A stretch of DNA of 24,275 nucleotides. Origin: Solobacterium sp. (GTDB lineage: Bacteria; Bacillota_I; Bacilli_A; Erysipelotrichales; Erysipelotrichaceae). Where the stretch lies: contig JABZMB010000020.1 in NCBI GenBank assembly GCA_015256455.1, positions 1 through 24,275 of the forward strand, read 5' to 3'. Of the stretch, positions 6,301-13,447 are shown piece by piece. Below the pieces are notes generated by a model. The model saw only the letters and a list, made by a program, of their open reading frames with translations, searched no databases and was not told the origin of the DNA. The translations under genes were made by a program, and so were the position numbers. How positions within the stretch are numbered: the first letter of the stretch is position 1; each line of letters starts with the position of its first letter.

Positions 6301-7302
6301 ATGACAGATACAGAAAAGAATGCAAGCATGGTTTGTCCTAAATGTGGTGCAAACTTAGAGATAGAGGCATATAACGATAATTTTGATCAAATTGTATGTT
6401 CTTATTGTGATTATAAGAGAATCGAACCAAAGAAAAAGTCTACTGCAGAGCAGATGGACCATGAAGAAAAGATTGTTTATGCAAAAGAAAAAGGATACTT
6501 ACGTGCAAATGATGAGATTGAAGAAATTAAGAAAGCACGTACACGTAAGAGAATTGCGTTAGCGTTAATATCCTTGTTGTGTGTAGTCATAGTTTTTAAT
6601 TTTGTAGAAATGCTCAATCGTCCAAAGGCTGATCCTTTTGCGTATGTAACCATTGAGTGTTCTGGTATTGATGGAAATGGTAAATGTGAAATGAAATTAG
6701 GGGATGCGAAAAATGACAAAGGAGAAGTTATTGATACAAGTAAGATTAAATATGAGATTTCTAAAACAACTAATTTCTCAAATGATGATACATTAACAAT
6801 TACTGCTGAAAGTGATACGTATCAACTGACAGAAAAATCAAAGATATATACAGTCAGTGGTTTAGATGAATATCTTAAAAATGCAGATGAACTCAGTCAA
6901 GATAATATTGATTTATTGGTTTCAGAAGCTTTGACAAGACAACCGGATGTTACTAAAAATGCATCTGGTGCTACATTCAATTCAGCTACAGCGAAGAAAT
7001 TGATCGTGATGTCTGGAAATCAAACCAGCACAGTGTACGTTATCTCTGAGATTAACTACACATTGGATGATGGTACAAACGTTACCTATTATCTTTCTAC
7101 GTACTTCAAAAATGTAGTATTAAGAAAGAATAGTAATGGTGAATATTCTCTGGCACATGGTGAATCTATGTATACCGGTAATATGATTAATCTCATTGGT
7201 AGTAGATTCTTTACAGGCTATGCAAGCCAAGAGGCAGCTGAAGCAGCAGCTAGAACAACACAAACACCAGATTCAGACTATTCCGCAATTGATTTACACT
7301 AA
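6301..7302 (+). CDS. Zinc-ribbon, single-pass membrane protein of unknown function
   Basis: This 333-residue protein starts with a zinc ribbon (CPKCG at 12-16 and CSYCD at 33-37, four cysteines), followed by a charged helical linker (about 45-82), one membrane helix (about 85-103) and a long region of about 230 residues that would be outside the cell. The outer region is beta-rich and polar, with threonine/serine runs, and ends in an alanine-rich helix and a disordered tail. The zinc ribbon would be in the cytoplasm by the positive-inside rule (KARTRKR before the helix). GGGGGGA is a strong ribosome site. It has its own promoter and terminator, so it is a single-gene unit. Function unknown. 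Confidence 0.8.
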   Translation: MTDTEKNASMVCPKCGANLEIEAYNDNFDQIVCSYCDYKRIEPKKKSTAEQMDHEEKIVYAKEKGYLRANDEIEEIKKARTRKRIALALISLLCVVIVFNFVEMLNRPKADPFAYVTIECSGIDGNGKCEMKLGDAKNDKGEVIDTSKIKYEISKTTNFSNDDTLTITAESDTYQLTEKSKIYTVSGLDEYLKNADELSQDNIDLLVSEALTRQPDVTKNASGATFNSATAKKLIVMSGNQTSTVYVISEINYTLDDGTNVTYYLSTYFKNVVLRKNSNGEYSLAHGESMYTGNMINLIGSRFFTGYASQEAAEAAARTTQTPDSDYSAIDLH

Positions 7303-7306
7303 AATT

Positions 7307-7350
7307 AAAGATATCAATTTCATGCATACATGTAAATTGATATCTTTTTT
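7307..7350 (+). terminator. Strong Rho-independent terminator with a 14-bp stem
   Basis: AAAGATATCAATTT (7307-7320) pairs perfectly with AAATTGATATCTTT (7334-7347). The loop contains CATG-CATA-CATG, which can extend the stem past a one-base bulge. Six T follow. Confidence 0.92.
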
Positions 7351-7369
7351 ATATTATGGCTATATTTGT

Positions 7370-7375
7370 TATAAT
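7370..7375 (+). promoter_or_regulatory. -10 box of the YwaF-like gene
   Basis: TATAAT lies 20 bases past the terminator and 21 bases before the start codon. No good -35 is seen because that position falls in the terminator T run (TTTATA at 7348), so the promoter is provisional. Confidence 0.4.
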
Positions 7376-7396
7376 AGGTTACAGAGGATTCTTAAC

Positions 7397-8095
7397 ATGT
7401 CATATTTCTTTCGCTATGAACCAGATGTAGTTCATAACATACCTATATTGTTGATTCGTATTTTATTTGTGGCAATTTTACTATTTGCGTATACACAAAA
7501 GAATAATAAAAAGTTATTGTGGATTTCTTTACTGCTTGGACTAGCATTACAATTTACTCTATTTCTCTGGTATTCTGGTAACGCAACGATATTTACCAAA
7601 GAAGGATTACCACTATATCATTGTCGATTATCCGCTATCATGCTTGCAGTAACATATTTATTGAAGAAAGAAAAGCTAATGCGATACTTTTCATGGCTGG
7701 GTCTTCTAGGGGCGACGATTGCATTCTCTTTTCCAGATCCTTCTCCATTTTTATGGCCACATATTACAAATATTACTTATATCTTTAGTCATATGTTATT
7801 GGGTTTATCTTCAGTTATTATTTTAACAAAAGAGGAAGCTGTATTAAGTTATAAAGATATATTCTTGTATACGATTGTGATGAATCTTGTGATTTCATTT
7901 GTAAACCATTTTATGGGAAGTAACTATGGTTATTTAAGAGCTTTACCAAAAATGTTTCCATTTGATTTTACGCCAATACAGTTGTTCTTTATACTTTCTG
8001 TTCTAATTAGTGTGATTATTTTCGTTACAGAAAAGACATATCTGTATATTTATCGCTTAAATCATAAAAATGTTGAGGAAGACATCATCATTTAA
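7397..8095 (+). CDS. YwaF/TIGR02206-family integral membrane protein
   Basis: This 232-residue protein has about seven membrane helices. Starting at MSYFFRYEPD, it has the family's mark after the second or third helix, LPLYHCRLS, and a later NHFMGSNYGYLRALP segment. These fit the uncharacterised YwaF (TIGR02206) group found across Firmicutes. An in-frame ATG at 7196 would run the frame through the previous gene and its terminator, so the ATG at 7397 with AGAGG nine bases upstream is chosen. Biochemical role unknown; the conserved LHC-type motif in a membrane helix could bind a ligand or metal. The next gene follows after 42 bases. Confidence 0.82.
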   Translation: MSYFFRYEPDVVHNIPILLIRILFVAILLFAYTQKNNKKLLWISLLLGLALQFTLFLWYSGNATIFTKEGLPLYHCRLSAIMLAVTYLLKKEKLMRYFSWLGLLGATIAFSFPDPSPFLWPHITNITYIFSHMLLGLSSVIILTKEEAVLSYKDIFLYTIVMNLVISFVNHFMGSNYGYLRALPKMFPFDFTPIQLFFILSVLISVIIFVTEKTYLYIYRLNHKNVEEDIII

Positions 8096-8137
8096 TGGTA
8101 AAATAAGAAAGTATTATAGTTTTAAGAGGGAGATTTT

Positions 8138-9136
8138 ATGGAAGATATCAAACAAGGATTTAGGAAGTACTTTAAACAAGGAAACCAGGCAATTATTCTG
8201 TCATTAATTGCTTGCATTATTGGTATTGGATTAATGACATTACCAAGAGTAATGCCAAAGTTATTGGCAAATAAGAAGAATGCCGTTATGTTTAATGCTG
8301 ATGATAGTAAGCAGGATGGTAAGTATACTTACATCGATATTATCGCGATTGACGATTATAGTGCGTATCAAGGTTCTGATTATTACTATGTAGCAGTTGA
8401 TACTGAGCGATTATTAAATGTAGTTAAAATTGATCAAAGTATCTACAATCAGATGAAAGAACAACAAGCATATTGGTCAACACGTGGTGATGATAAAACT
8501 GGAGAGTTGGCTCCTAAGCCATATCGTTTATATGGTGTACAGAAGTTCTTATCAGATGAATATGTAAATGCTATTGGAAATTCTTATCAGAAGACTACTG
8601 AAGAGATGCGTAAGTATATAGGTACTTATTACTTCTCTAATGGTGTTGAATATAATAAGGATATGGCTAAAACTCTATTCCTAGTAGGTATTGTAGTTGT
8701 ACTATGTGGTGCTGTTTCTGCATATGAATTTAATAAGAAAAATAAGAATGTTGAAAAGACAATTGCATACCTTGAGGGTACAGGAAGACTCTACGAAGCT
8801 TGGAATGAATTACAGACATATTTACAAGTAAATAAGGATACAAACTGTATTCTTCTAGATAACTACGTTATCTCTAAGTCAGAGGGTATGATGAGACCTT
8901 ACGAAGATATTCTTTGGGCATATCGTTATGTAATGAGAAGAAACTTCGTTGTAGTAAATCAGTATGCATTATGTCGCTTAGTAGATGGTGGAAAGATTCA
9001 ATTAACTCCTCCAGGCTTTTTAAAGAAGGAATCGATTGAAGAAATCTTAGATACAATTGCGATGAAGAATCCTTCTGTTATGCTAGGTTATACAAACGAA
9101 AACCAACGTGCATATAAGGAAATGACAAGACGCTAA
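8138..9136 (+). CDS. Unknown membrane protein with two transmembrane segments
   Basis: This 332-residue protein has a cytoplasmic N-terminus, a first membrane helix (about 18-36), an external domain of about 140 residues rich in tyrosine and aspartate, a second helix (about 177-198) and a cytoplasmic C-terminal domain of about 130 residues. The last part (YEDILWAYRYVMRRN, then YALCRLVDGGKI) recalls PH-like domains of YcxB-type proteins, but this is a loose resemblance. GAGGGAG is the ribosome site. It is probably read with the YwaF-like gene 42 bases upstream, or from a weak promoter in that gap. A terminator follows. I do not know its function. Confidence 0.75.
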   Translation: MEDIKQGFRKYFKQGNQAIILSLIACIIGIGLMTLPRVMPKLLANKKNAVMFNADDSKQDGKYTYIDIIAIDDYSAYQGSDYYYVAVDTERLLNVVKIDQSIYNQMKEQQAYWSTRGDDKTGELAPKPYRLYGVQKFLSDEYVNAIGNSYQKTTEEMRKYIGTYYFSNGVEYNKDMAKTLFLVGIVVVLCGAVSAYEFNKKNKNVEKTIAYLEGTGRLYEAWNELQTYLQVNKDTNCILLDNYVISKSEGMMRPYEDILWAYRYVMRRNFVVVNQYALCRLVDGGKIQLTPPGFLKKESIEEILDTIAMKNPSVMLGYTNENQRAYKEMTRR

Positions 9137-9141
9137 AGAAG

Positions 9142-9175
9142 ATATGTTCTTACAGAAATGTAGGGACATATTTTT
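9142..9175 (+). terminator. Rho-independent terminator after the two-segment membrane protein
   Basis: ATATGTTC (9142-9149) pairs with GGACATAT (9164-9171) with one G-U pair and is followed by a T run. Confidence 0.8.
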
Positions 9176-9208
9176 GTTTCATGACGGAGGAACTCATGAA
9201 TTTAGGTA

Positions 9209-9217
9209 TGCTATAAT
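9209..9217 (+). promoter_or_regulatory. Extended -10 promoter of the MATE/NrdG operon
   Basis: TGC-TATAAT, a perfect -10 with the TGN extension, 25 bases before the start codon. No good -35 is seen at 17 bases, as is common for extended -10 promoters. Confidence 0.6.
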
Positions 9218-9242
9218 AGTAGCCAAATGAGAGGGGGATTCT

Positions 9243-10601
9243 ATGATTAAAGAGCGTCAATTTTATCAACGTTTAGTAGCGATGATGATACCTCTTGTGA
9301 TTCAAGAGATTATAAGTTTCTGCGTGCAGATGTTAGATACGGTCATGGTTGGATCTTTAGGCGATACGGCTGTATCTGCGGTTACTTTAGCAGGGCAGCC
9401 ATACTTTATCTTTAATGTTTTTGCATTTGGATTAACATCAGCAGGTGCTGTTATGATTTCGCAGTATTGGGGACAGAAGAATATTGAGAAGATCAAACAT
9501 ATTATGAGTGTGATGTTATGGTCGGTTGTCATTGTATCAGTCTTATATATGGGGTTATGCTGGCTATTTCCGCGCCAACTTATCCGTCTTTTCGCAACAG
9601 ATGAAAAGTTAGTTGAACTTGGTGTATCCTACCTTCAAGTAGTTGTGGTTTCTTATTTATTAAATGGATTATCCATGTGGTACTTCTCATCATTATCCGC
9701 AAAGGAAAATGTAAAGATCAGTGCCGCAGTATATACAGGTTCATTTTTTGTGAATTTGGTTTGTAACTATCTTTTAATCTATGGAAACTTTGGTTTTCCA
9801 AAGTTAGGTGTCGTTGGTGCCGCAATCGGTACGATTGTCGCAAGAGCGTTCCAGTTCGTATGTGCAAGTATTTATGCACGATATCATGAGAAGGATATTC
9901 GATTTGGTTTACGTGATATCTTTGACTTTGATAAAACTATGATTCCTACATATTTCCATTTAAGTCTTCCTGTGATTGCGGACGATTTGATTTGGAGTTT
10001 GGCAGTATCTACACAGCTAGCTATCATCGGTAGAATGAGTAGTGATTATGTCGCAGCCGCATCAATTGCCAGTGTAGCTCAACAATTTGTAATGATTCTT
10101 GTCTATTCCATGGCAAAAAGTGCTACGATTACAACAGGAAAAGCAGTTGGACAAGGTGATTATGAACGGGTAAAACAAATTGGTAGAACCTTCTTGGTAT
10201 TATCTGCGTTTGTGGGTATCCTTGCATGTGGCGTTGTACTTCTCATTCGAACACCTGTATTATCTCTATATCCAAATGTAACAGTTGAGACAAAGAATCT
10301 TGCATACCAGTTTATGACTGTGATTGCGGGGATTATGTTATTTACAGGGATTGAAAATACGGCGATTGTAGGTATCTTACGTGGTGCAGGAGATATGCAC
10401 TATGCTTTCCGTATCGATGCAGGATGTATGTGGCTTATTGGTTTACCAATGGGATTACTTGCGGCATTTGTATGGAAGTTACCTGTAACATATGTATACT
10501 TCTTCTTACGTTTTGATATTATTTTCAAAATTATATTGTGTATACGTCGTATCTTAAAGTGTGAGTATATTAAAGACTTTACGCGTAAAGCTGCGTCCTA
10601 G
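9243..10601 (+). CDS. MATE-family multidrug/cation antiporter
   Basis: This 452-residue membrane protein has about twelve helices in two related halves. The N-terminal half has PLVIQEIISFCVQMLDTVMV and GDTAVSAVTLAGQ, a typical MATE start, and the second half repeats the pattern with IGRMSSDYVAAASIASVAQQ. It would export drugs or organic cations using Na+ or H+. Length is normal. GAGGGGG precedes the start. The basic tail (after about 430) is cytoplasmic. No terminator separates it from nrdG, which begins 9 bases later, so they form one transcript. The natural substrate cannot be predicted. Confidence 0.93.
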   Translation: MIKERQFYQRLVAMMIPLVIQEIISFCVQMLDTVMVGSLGDTAVSAVTLAGQPYFIFNVFAFGLTSAGAVMISQYWGQKNIEKIKHIMSVMLWSVVIVSVLYMGLCWLFPRQLIRLFATDEKLVELGVSYLQVVVVSYLLNGLSMWYFSSLSAKENVKISAAVYTGSFFVNLVCNYLLIYGNFGFPKLGVVGAAIGTIVARAFQFVCASIYARYHEKDIRFGLRDIFDFDKTMIPTYFHLSLPVIADDLIWSLAVSTQLAIIGRMSSDYVAAASIASVAQQFVMILVYSMAKSATITTGKAVGQGDYERVKQIGRTFLVLSAFVGILACGVVLLIRTPVLSLYPNVTVETKNLAYQFMTVIAGIMLFTGIENTAIVGILRGAGDMHYAFRIDAGCMWLIGLPMGLLAAFVWKLPVTYVYFFLRFDIIFKIILCIRRILKCEYIKDFTRKAAS

Positions 10602-10610
10602 GAGGTAGTT

Positions 10611-11132
10611 ATGTATTACGGAAATATCAAAGAATATGACATTGCGGATGGTCCTGGAGTACGTGTATCACTATTTGTATCCGGTTGTACAAATCGCTGT
10701 AAAGGTTGTTTTCAACCACAGACATGGAGTTTCTGTTATGGACAGTTATATACCGAGGAAGTAGAAAATCACATCTTAGAGGCACTAGGTAAAGAGTATA
10801 TCCAAGGATTAACACTGCTTGGTGGCGAACCATTTGAACCAGAAAATCAGATAGAACTTGTGAAACTACTTCGTAAAGTAAAAGAACGTTATCCAGAAAA
10901 AGACTTATGGAGTTATACAGGATTTATCTATGAGAAAGATCTTGTAAAGGGTGGAAGAAGACACACAGAAGTTACAGATGAGATGCTTGATCTACTTGAT
11001 GTTTTGATTGATGGTCCATTTGTTTGGCAGAAAAAGAATCTTCGTCTAATGTATCGTGGTTCTGAAAACCAACGTGTAATCGATCTTAAAAAAACACGTA
11101 AAGAAGGGAAAGTTATACTGCTTGTTGAATGA
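10611..11132 (+). CDS. nrdG: Anaerobic ribonucleotide reductase activating protein
   Basis: This 173-residue radical-SAM enzyme puts the glycyl radical on anaerobic ribonucleotide reductase NrdD in the cytoplasm. The cluster motif is C26-x3-C30-x2-C33 (SGCTNRCKGC), followed by FQPQTW, and the SAM-binding TLLGGEPFEP lies near 67-76; both are diagnostic of NrdG. AGGAGG precedes the ATG. It follows the MATE gene by 9 bases. nrdD, usually directly upstream, is not in the window, so it must be elsewhere. The stop codon is part of the terminator stem. Confidence 0.93.
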   Translation: MYYGNIKEYDIADGPGVRVSLFVSGCTNRCKGCFQPQTWSFCYGQLYTEEVENHILEALGKEYIQGLTLLGGEPFEPENQIELVKLLRKVKERYPEKDLWSYTGFIYEKDLVKGGRRHTEVTDEMLDLLDVLIDGPFVWQKKNLRLMYRGSENQRVIDLKKTRKEGKVILLVE

Positions 11133-11163
11133 GAATGGAAAAAAGAATTCCATTCTCATTTTT
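11130..11163 (+). terminator. Rho-independent terminator containing the nrdG stop codon
   Basis: An 11-bp perfect stem TGAGAATGGAA (11130-11140) / TTCCATTCTCA (11148-11158) followed by T. The left arm begins with the TGA stop codon. Confidence 0.9.
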
Positions 11164-11371
11164 ACATGATATAGTAATTGTTGCGTGGTTTTTAGAAACT
11201 GATTCTGTTTCTTTGCGCATGTACTAAAATGTTGTATTTGGAAATAAAATATAAAAGTATTTTATCCATATTTGGTGGATAAAATAGCTATGTTTCTCTA
11301 TGATTTTCAAGAGCATGGCGCATCTTTCAAGGACAACGAAATATCGAATTCTGAAGAAAGAGGAGTAGATT
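11164..11371 (+). promoter_or_regulatory. Intergenic leader of the EamA gene with a 10-bp hairpin
   Basis: No gene is seen in this 208-base gap. TATTTTATCC (11258-11267) pairs perfectly with GGATAAAATA (11277-11286) around a 9-base loop and has no T tail. Upstream, AGAAAC/GTTTCT forms a 6-bp hairpin at about 11194-11212. Near the start, TCTTTC (about 11318) can pair with GAAAGA just before the ribosome site AGGAG, which could hide it. No confident promoter and no known riboswitch consensus was found. Confidence 0.4.
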
Positions 11372-12262
11372 ATGAAGAATAAGAACATCTTAGGACATTT
11401 ACAGATTATCATGTCCTCATCACTATTTGGCTTAATGCCTTTATTTACAAAGATGGCATATAGCTATGGTGCAACACCGATTACTGTTGCGTTCTGTCGT
11501 TGTTTCTATGCAGCAATCATTCTTGCGGTAATGTTACCGTTTATGAAGAAGAATATCTTCTCGATTGAACGTAAACAAATCGTACCAATGTTAAAGATTG
11601 CGATTCCATTTGGATTAATTCCAGTTGCGTTATTTATTGCCTATACATATCTAGATTCAGGTATGGCAACGATTTTATTCTATACACATCCTATCTTTGT
11701 CATGGTGTTATCCATCCTGATGTATCACACATTTCCTTCTAAGAAACAAATCCTATGTATGATTTTATGTTTAGCAGGTATTGTTCTATTAAACGCAATA
11801 CAAGGTGAAATGAAAGTGGTTGGTATTGCAGTCGCAATTCTAGCAGGCTTCATCTACAGCATTTATGTCATTGCGTGTGGACAGAAGGGAATTGAAGAGA
11901 TTGACCCAGCGGTATTATCTTTCTGGATTAACTTGTTTGCGGCTATTGCTGTAAGTATCATTGGTATTACGACTCGACAATTAATGATTGTAACTGAGCC
12001 AATGGGACAGTTATCTATGTTTGTGCTAGCCTTACTTGTATCTGTCGTTGCAGTATTACTATTCCAACATGGTGTGTTAGTAACAGGTGGCTTAAAAGCT
12101 TCATTACTTAGTACATTTGAGCCACTTACAAGTTTATTTATTGGTATGATTGTATTCCATGAATTTTTAACGGTACGTCAATGGGTTGGTATTGTACTTG
12201 TATTAGTATCTGTCATTCTATTAGTGATTCCAGTAGGTACAAAAAAAAGAAATGTAGGTTAG
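11372..12262 (+). CDS. EamA/DMT-family transporter
   Basis: This 296-residue membrane protein has about ten helices arranged as two EamA repeats (about 8-140 and 150-285). The N-terminal SSSLFGLMPLFTKMAYSYG, the GMATILFYTHPIFV segment and, in the second repeat, the KASLLSTFEPLTSLFIGMIV sequence are typical of drug/metabolite exporters. It ends with a basic cytoplasmic tail. Such proteins export amino acids, metabolites or toxic compounds; the cargo is unknown. AGGAG precedes the start. It stands alone between a structured leader and a weak terminator. Confidence 0.9.
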   Translation: MKNKNILGHLQIIMSSSLFGLMPLFTKMAYSYGATPITVAFCRCFYAAIILAVMLPFMKKNIFSIERKQIVPMLKIAIPFGLIPVALFIAYTYLDSGMATILFYTHPIFVMVLSILMYHTFPSKKQILCMILCLAGIVLLNAIQGEMKVVGIAVAILAGFIYSIYVIACGQKGIEEIDPAVLSFWINLFAAIAVSIIGITTRQLMIVTEPMGQLSMFVLALLVSVVAVLLFQHGVLVTGGLKASLLSTFEPLTSLFIGMIVFHEFLTVRQWVGIVLVLVSVILLVIPVGTKKRNVG

Positions 12263-12265
12263 CAG

Positions 12266-12292
12266 GGAAATACACATCTTGTACTTCCTTTT
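12266..12292 (+). terminator. Probable terminator after the EamA gene
   Basis: GGAAATAC (12266-12273) pairs with GTACTTCC (12281-12288) with one A-C mismatch, followed by four T. It is weaker than the others in the window. Confidence 0.55.
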
Positions 12293-12321
12293 ATAATACG
12301 CTTGAAAGTAAATAATATCAG

Positions 12322-12350
12322 TTGACGTGTAAAACGAAAAGTATTATATT
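12322..12350 (+). promoter_or_regulatory. Promoter of the DUF3793-flavodoxin operon
   Basis: TTGACG (12322-12327), a 17-base spacer and TATATT (12345-12350). The predicted start is near 12357, giving a leader of only about 32 bases. Confidence 0.65.
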
Positions 12351-12356
12351 TACCTT

Positions 12357-12378
12357 AGTTAGTTTATTGTAACTAACT
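12357..12378 (+). promoter_or_regulatory. Perfect 8-bp inverted repeat at the start site (operator candidate)
   Basis: AGTTAGTT (12357-12364) and AACTAACT (12371-12378) are perfect inverted arms around TATTGT. The repeat starts six bases after the -10, covering the start site. Arms of this kind recall DtxR/IdeR-type iron regulators (TTAGGTTAG-like half-sites), fitting the flavodoxin downstream. It could alternatively be a 5' mRNA hairpin. Confidence 0.55.
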
Positions 12379-12388
12379 GCTGAAAACT

Positions 12389-12943
12389 ATGCCGGAAGAA
12401 CTCATTGTAGAACATTGTGCACCGACATTAGCCGGTGTCAAAACAGGAAACCTGTTTAATTGTGGTTATTCTTGTAAGGAACAATTAATGAAGCAGATTG
12501 AAGAGATCAATCACCGCTTTAGAAATTGTGATCTTAAAATGACTATCCTCAGTTATCCAAAGGATCGAGCACTCATTTATCTTTATCGACCAACATGGTT
12601 GAAAACGGATTTATCCAAAGAAGAAGTTGTTTCGATACTAAAGGAAAGAGGGTATCCAATTGATGATATGTCTGCATGTATTGACGTATTAAGTCAACGT
12701 ATTCAATCATCACATCAACGTGCTTTCCCACATGAAATTGGATGTTTCTTGGGATATCCAGCAGAAGATGTACGAGCTTTTATTGAGGATATTAAACCTT
12801 GTAAACTTGTTGGAACTTGGAAAGTATATGGTAATGAGGAGATGGCAAAACATTTATTCCAAATATATGAGAAATGTACATATGCATATTTGGAACATTT
12901 TGAAAAAGGAATGTCTTTAGAACAGTTAGTTAGATTTGTCTAA
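12389..12943 (+). CDS. DUF3793 family protein
   Basis: This 184-residue soluble protein matches DUF3793: VEHCAPTLAGVKTGNLFNC at the N-terminus, ALIYLYRPTWL near 63, FPHEIGCFLGYPAEDVRAFI near 110-130 and the CKLVGTWKVYGNEEMAKHLF stretch. The function is not established, but these genes are often beside flavodoxin or ferrous-iron genes in Firmicutes, suggesting a role in low-iron growth. The conserved start supports this ATG, although no good Shine-Dalgarno lies upstream and the predicted leader is only about 32 bases, mostly occupied by the inverted repeat. Flavodoxin follows after 19 bases. Confidence 0.83.
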   Translation: MPEELIVEHCAPTLAGVKTGNLFNCGYSCKEQLMKQIEEINHRFRNCDLKMTILSYPKDRALIYLYRPTWLKTDLSKEEVVSILKERGYPIDDMSACIDVLSQRIQSSHQRAFPHEIGCFLGYPAEDVRAFIEDIKPCKLVGTWKVYGNEEMAKHLFQIYEKCTYAYLEHFEKGMSLEQLVRFV

Positions 12944-12962
12944 ATTAAAGGAGGAAAAAATC

Positions 12963-13385
12963 ATGAGTAAAGTAGCAGTTGTGTACACAAGTACAACAGG
13001 TAACACAGAAAAGATGGCTGAAGCTGTCGCTGAAGGTGCAAAGAGCAAGGGAGCAGAAGTTGTTGTATTAACAGCAGATGCATTCTCAGCTGGTGAAGTA
13101 GCTAACTACGATGCAATCGCATTCGGTAGCCCAGCTATGGGTGTTGAACAGCTTGAAGAGAGCGTGTTTGAGCCAATGTTTGCTGACGTTGAAGGTAGCC
13201 TAGCTGGTAAGAAGGTTGGTCTATTCGGCTCCTATGGTTGGGGTGATGGTGAATGGATGCGTACATGGCAGGATCGTGTAACAGCAGATGGAGCTGTATT
13301 AGTACAAGATGGTGTTATGGCAAACTATGAACCTGATGATGGAGCATTAGCACAGTGCAAAGCATTAGGTGAAGCATTAGCTTAA
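12963..13385 (+). CDS. Flavodoxin
   Basis: This 140-residue FMN electron carrier has the phosphate-binding loop TSTTGNT (9-15), the AIAFGSPAMG segment and the LFGSYGWGDGEWM ring-binding segment of short-chain flavodoxins. It replaces ferredoxin in low-potential electron transfer when iron is scarce. An in-frame ATG at 12936 lies inside the previous gene; the ATG at 12963 is chosen because AGGAGG is directly upstream and the beta strand KVAVVYTSTTGNT begins there. Many AAG, GCT and GTA codons suggest high expression. It shares a transcript with the DUF3793 gene and ends at a strong terminator. Confidence 0.95.
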   Translation: MSKVAVVYTSTTGNTEKMAEAVAEGAKSKGAEVVVLTADAFSAGEVANYDAIAFGSPAMGVEQLEESVFEPMFADVEGSLAGKKVGLFGSYGWGDGEWMRTWQDRVTADGAVLVQDGVMANYEPDDGALAQCKALGEALA

Positions 13386-13403
13386 TCAAAGATATGAAAT
13401 AAT

Positions 13404-13441
13404 AAAAACTGTCACTTTCTAGGAAGCGACAGTTTTTTTTT
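13404..13441. terminator. Bidirectional terminator between flavodoxin and deacetylase
   Basis: Stem AAAACTGTC/GACAGTTTT with further CTT/AAG pairing past one mismatch and the loop TCTAGG. T runs on both strands let it end the flavodoxin transcript and the opposing deacetylase transcript. Confidence 0.9.
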
Positions 13442-13447
13442 ACTTTA

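Noticed and set aside
12720..12920. 66-codon frame inside the DUF3793 gene
   Set aside because: Fully contained within a conserved gene in another frame and has no family signal.
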